NCBI GenBank assembly: GCA_014904845.1
Contig: MU119687.1
Coordinates: 3,191 to 22,589 of the forward strand
DNA: 19,399 bases
Reading direction: 5' to 3'
Source: Acephala macrosclerotiorum
Taxonomy: Eukaryota > Ascomycota > Leotiomycetes > Helotiales > Mollisiaceae
Under the pieces are notes generated by a model. That model did not search any database. It worked only from the letters and a program-made list of their open reading frames with translations, and had not been told where the DNA came from. The position numbers and the translations under genes are program-made. Below are positions 16,838-19,399 of this stretch, piece by piece. Every line of letters begins with the position of its first letter. Within the stretch, counting starts at the first letter, position 1.

Positions 16838-18865
16838 TCCCCTGGAGTGCTGACTCGCTTGCGACTTTTAGCGCGAAATTAGGCTTGGCACCCCCTGTTT
16901 TACCCCTTTATGAGGATATATCTTCTATTCTAGGCTATGAAACTTCTTAAAACATGGTCCCTCTTTGCAGAGGAGTATATCACATATAGCGCATCTATAC
17001 ACACTACTTTTCCTACATCCAGAACCCTGCATATTAGTTGATATTTCCTCTAAAACCTTCCTTCTCTTTATAGGGATCCCCTCTTTCTTGCACACTGGAC
17101 AGTCCCCTTTAATCCCTTTGTGTGTGAGTGAGTGCTCTTCCATAGGGACAGAAGAGTCTGCAGAATCTATACTACTAATCAATAGCTTTCTTTTCTTTTT
17201 TGCAGAAGTCCCAATGTCCAAGGATTTATCAATAATTGCTTGTCTAAAAGTCCTATGGTGTGTGAATTTGAGGTGGTCTGCAATAGGAGAATAGAAGCTC
17301 AAGAGGTAAGAGTTGACAAGAGCTGTCTCTAGAAGCCATGTGATTAAAGAGTAGTGTCCTCCTTTTCTGTGGGGTAATTGCAGAGTGTATTTTGCCTTGA
17401 GTTGATTCCCACGGTCTACAGCTCTCATCTTATGATTGTACTTATAGTCAAGTACAGAAATCTCAAGAGTCTTAATAGGCTCGTCTCCAAATGGTGCTCT
17501 AGCTGTCTTTGCAGAAGTAGAGGTCTCTGAAGGGCGTTTCCTTACAGATTTCACCATATCAAGCTCCCTTTCAACACTAGTCATAAATAAGACTAGTGCA
17601 TTGTCTTTCCAAGCAATGAATAAAATGTTGCCATCTTCAGAAAGTTCATAGAAAAGAGTGCCCCATGGGATTTCATCCTTTTTAGAGTCCTTAGCTTTCA
17701 TCTCACAAAACCTCTTGAGAATGCCAGATTTAGCTGTACAAGTTCCCGTGATCCCTATGCCTCTCTCTCTCATATATGTCAATAGCTTGACATTAGTAAA
17801 CAAGTTGTCCAAATAGAGGATATAGCCAGCCTTAGAGACTTGTTGCATGAGATGTGCAACTACTGCAGAGCTGTTATTGACTCCTAATGCCTTAAATTGA
17901 GGCACTTTGTAAAGACCTAGCTTGCCACGTGATGACTTGGTCTTAATAGTTCCTTTCCTATGCCAACACCAAGTTAGGAAGTATCCTAACTCAGCAAGCA
18001 CCCAAATCTTGTATCTCTCTTCAATTGGCTTCCCTTTAATGACAAGTGTATCAAGAGATCTGCCTTCAAATGAAGACATAGCTTCATCAATTGCAAGATC
18101 TCTACCAAGCGTCCACAACTTTAGACTAGTATCCTTAATATGACTAGCAAGAAGTTCCAACTATAAAACATTATTAGCATTTTGACTTGCTAAAAGTGAG
18201 ACAAGTTTATAGTGCATACCCTCTCAAAAACTGTCTCAAAATCAGCATTTGAGTCTGCATCTGCTACCCTCATTTTAGTGTGAATTGCCAAGAATCTGTC
18301 TTTAGACATAACTCTTGAAATTGCATGATCAGGTTCTCCAGCCTTTGTAGACCAATATAACCTCATATCAGGCTCTTTGTGAAGGCCCATATAGATCCTA
18401 ATGCCAATGTAGGCATATATCTCTTCACACGTGACTGGTTTCCAACTCCTTGCTCTAGAATAACGCTGCTGAGGCCCAATTGGAAGCTGTTCAGCCTTCT
18501 CATTGGTATTATTGACAATCTGACAAATGATCTCAGTAGGAAAGAATAGTCTGAAGATCTCCCAGGCATCTAATGGCTGGATATAAGGAGGGAGATTGAT
18601 TTTATGTGAAAAATCGGGCAATTTCATCTCATTGAAGTGTTTTCCTATTTTTGTAGCTGGAGGGATATCAGGCCGTAAGGTTGCAAAGTCTGTAGAATCA
18701 GAGACTACACCTTTCATAGTCTTATTAGGCATTCTGGCTGTCAATTGAAGTAAAATAAGGAGATTATCTGTTGTTTATTTACATTCCAAGTTTTGGTGTT
18801 CTTGCTCTGCACGTGATAAAGTGGTCTGTGCGCACGCTAAAAGTTGCAACCAGCACTCTAGGGGA
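16838..18865 (-). mobile_element. piggyBac-type transposon with TIRs
   Basis: The left end CCCCTGGAGTGCTG (16839 on) and the reverse complement of the right end CCCCTAGAGTGCTG (from 18864) begin inverted repeats that continue with TTGCRACTTTTAGCG after a short offset. The transposase gene inside is on the - strand, so the 18864 end is its 5' side. Flanks are CTAT on the left and ATAT on the right, not the TTAA typical of piggyBac. An AT duplication would restore the NLR frame (CAC-ACT-ATA-TAC, LHTIYVA); a TA duplication is also possible. At about 2.0 kb it is nearly filled by the gene and is the most intact element in the window. Confidence 0.83.
16925..18732 (-). CDS. piggyBac-type transposase (DDE_Tnp_1_7), two exons
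   Basis: Exon 1 is 18220-18732 and exon 2 is 16925-18160, with a 59-bp intron (GTATGC..TAG, branch-like gctaat). The product has 582 residues with no stop or frameshift, normal length for the family. It cuts and pastes its own element using a DDD catalytic site. Exon 1 has the N-terminal domain (AWEIFRLFFPTEII, VTCEEIYAYIGIRIYMGL, RLYWSTKAG, SRVMSKDRF). Candidate catalytic Asp are 196 (LAIDEAMSSFEGR), 289 (LYLDNLFTN) and 357 (AWKDNALVLF); Asp420 (RAVDRGNQ) is also conserved. KKKRK at 492-496 may be a nuclear signal. The C-terminus has a Cys/His-rich finger (CPVC at 525-528, CAIC at 561-564, C569, C574, H579). The start is the first in-frame ATG at 18732. It could be active. Confidence 0.9.
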
Positions 18866-18951
18866 TATACGTGGCATCCAAGCCCGAAATAAAAGGCAGT
18901 GCCGACTTTGCCGACCTCTTGTGCGATTCTGGCTACTACGAACGAGGCGGA
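18866..18951 (+). pseudogene. NLR piece 6: start of TPR-like region
   Basis: Directly after the piggyBac right end the frame reads YVASKPEIKGSADFADLL and CDSGYYERGG, then stops at TAA. SADFADLLCDSGYYERG matches the first helix pair that follows the LPHVLALHT stretch in fungal NLRs with C-terminal TPRs, so it continues piece 5. A Tc1 element appears to cut it at the TA at 18952-18953. Confidence 0.72.
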
Positions 18952-18953
18952 TA

Positions 18954-19399
18954 AAATTTATGACCGTGAAACTAACGTTGCTATGCCAATTTAGGCTACA
19001 AAAACAACCCCTCCTACCCATCAAAATGAGGTTATATCTCCATCTCTATCAATACACTCGCTCACAGCTTCTACCATCTTCTCAATCTCCTTATTGATGT
19101 CCTGCACAGTGATCTTCTCCCACTCCTCTTCAATATAGCGCCTTAAATCAGCCTGATTAGTAGGCTTCCTCTTCTTGACTCGTTGCTTGAATTTGCGCCA
19201 GATCCTCTCAATAAAATTGAGGTCTGGAGAGTTAGCAGGGTGCCTAGGCTTCAATTGCTTGATCTTATGCTCATTCTTGAAGTCATTAGGTGCATTGTCC
19301 ACTGATTTGGTCCCATGTGCTCCCTCATTATCCTCTTGAAATGCCCATTTACAGACCAAGTGAGATGCAGCTGCTCTTGCCCGCTGCTTCTCGAAGAAT
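18954..19399 (-). mobile_element. Tc1-like transposon, right end outside window
   Basis: The NLR reading stops at about 18951 and a Tc1 transposase lies beyond on the - strand, so an insertion boundary must lie between 18952 and 19020. TA at 18952-18953 followed by AAATTTATGACCG is the best candidate for the outer end, since it lies right at the end of NLR coding sequence. The matching inverted repeat is not in the window, so the exact edge cannot be proven. Other TA dinucleotides nearby (such as 18980-19000) are alternatives. Confidence 0.65.
19021..19399 (-). CDS. Tc1/mariner transposase, C-terminal part
   Basis: The frame is open from the window edge to TGA at 19021-19023; the N-terminal part and the first catalytic Asp lie outside. 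The visible 125 residues carry FEKQRARAAASH, FQEDNEGAHGTKS with the second catalytic Asp, PANSPDLNFIERIWRKFKQR with the final Glu of the DDE triad (NFIE), and EEEWEKITVQDINKEIEKM as the terminal helices. There are 40 residues between this Asp and Glu, more than the classical 34, as in the fungal branch with an EDN..HGT motif. No stop or shift is seen. It would excise and insert the element at TA sites. A DDE_3-type domain is expected. Confidence 0.87.
   Translation of the reverse strand, partial: FFEKQRARAAASHLVCKWAFQEDNEGAHGTKSVDNAPNDFKNEHKIKQLKPRHPANSPDLNFIERIWRKFKQRVKKRKPTNQADLRRYIEEEWEKITVQDINKEIEKMVEAVSECIDRDGDITSF

Larger units (their letters stand above)
12012..18951 (+). pseudogene. 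NB-ARC NLR (STAND) gene shattered by transposons
   Basis: Six pieces of one gene lie in order on the + strand: 12012-12339, 13287-13495, 14236-14592, 14985-15675, 16356-16837 and about 18866-18951. Together they give a fungal NLR: an N-terminal helical region of the type found before fungal NB-ARC domains, a linker (LPFGRN), a P-loop GMGGVGKT, Walker B LLIFDN, the RNBS-B-like VIVTTQN, the GLPL-like EGLPVAIA, a post-NB-ARC region (NPDSIPEDM and LPSRHLV), LPHVLALHT, and the first repeat-like residues of a probable TPR region (FADLLCDSGYYERG). Between the pieces sit two solo LTRs, two MITE-like elements, a piggyBac element and a Tc1 element. There are also several frameshifts and at least three stops. 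Such proteins act in self/non-self recognition and programmed cell death in fungi; this copy cannot make one. The C-terminal part should lie beyond the Tc1 element, outside the window. Confidence 0.87.

Noticed and set aside
16965..17294. Open frame on the + strand opposite the piggyBac transposase
   Set aside because: Antisense shadow of a well-supported coding exon.

Overview
This window reads as nuclear DNA of a filamentous ascomycete (Pezizomycotina). The support is short GT..AG introns of 48-76 bp with GTAAGT/GTGAGT-type donors, a fungal secondary-metabolism oxygenase, a fungal NB-ARC NLR-type (STAND) gene, several DNA transposons and solo LTRs, and long blocks of about 96% A+T such as RIP (repeat-induced point mutation) leaves behind. 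The species cannot be named from the sequence. Layout: (1) 1-7610 is an extreme AT-rich block with no gene, holding decayed repeats, microsatellites and one small MITE-like element. (2) 7611-11284 is a gene island of normal composition: a doubtful small ORF (8451-8651), an intact five-exon asaB/CmcJ-type 2-oxoglutarate Fe(II) oxygenase (9047-10133, +), and, convergent with it 49 bp away, a short-chain dehydrogenase/reductase pseudogene (10183-11029, -) that has a frameshift and a stop codon at its catalytic tyrosine. (3) 11285-11675 is a TA-flanked element with long terminal inverted repeats. (4) 12012 to about 18951 is one NLR pseudogene (N-terminal helical region, NB-ARC with P-loop, Walker B and GLPL-like motifs, post-NB-ARC region, start of a TPR-like region). 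It is cut by a solo LTR (12340-13279), a TA-flanked pogo-like MITE (13496-14235), a second solo LTR (14593-14984, perfect ATACA duplication), a 680-bp element with CGG target duplication (15676-16355), a piggyBac-type transposon with an apparently intact two-exon transposase (about 16838-18865), and a Tc1-like transposon entering from the right edge. Joining the flanks at the target duplications brings the host reading frame back together at most of these sites, which shows that one gene took the hits. How the parts relate: the oxygenase and the dead SDR look like the remains of a tailoring-enzyme pair from a small metabolite cluster. The NLR would have been a self/non-self or immune-type receptor and is now a stack of transposon insertions. 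The only genes that look intact are the oxygenase, the piggyBac transposase and, as far as it is visible, the Tc1 transposase. Everything was read by eye; family assignments rest on motif recognition and no database search was run.
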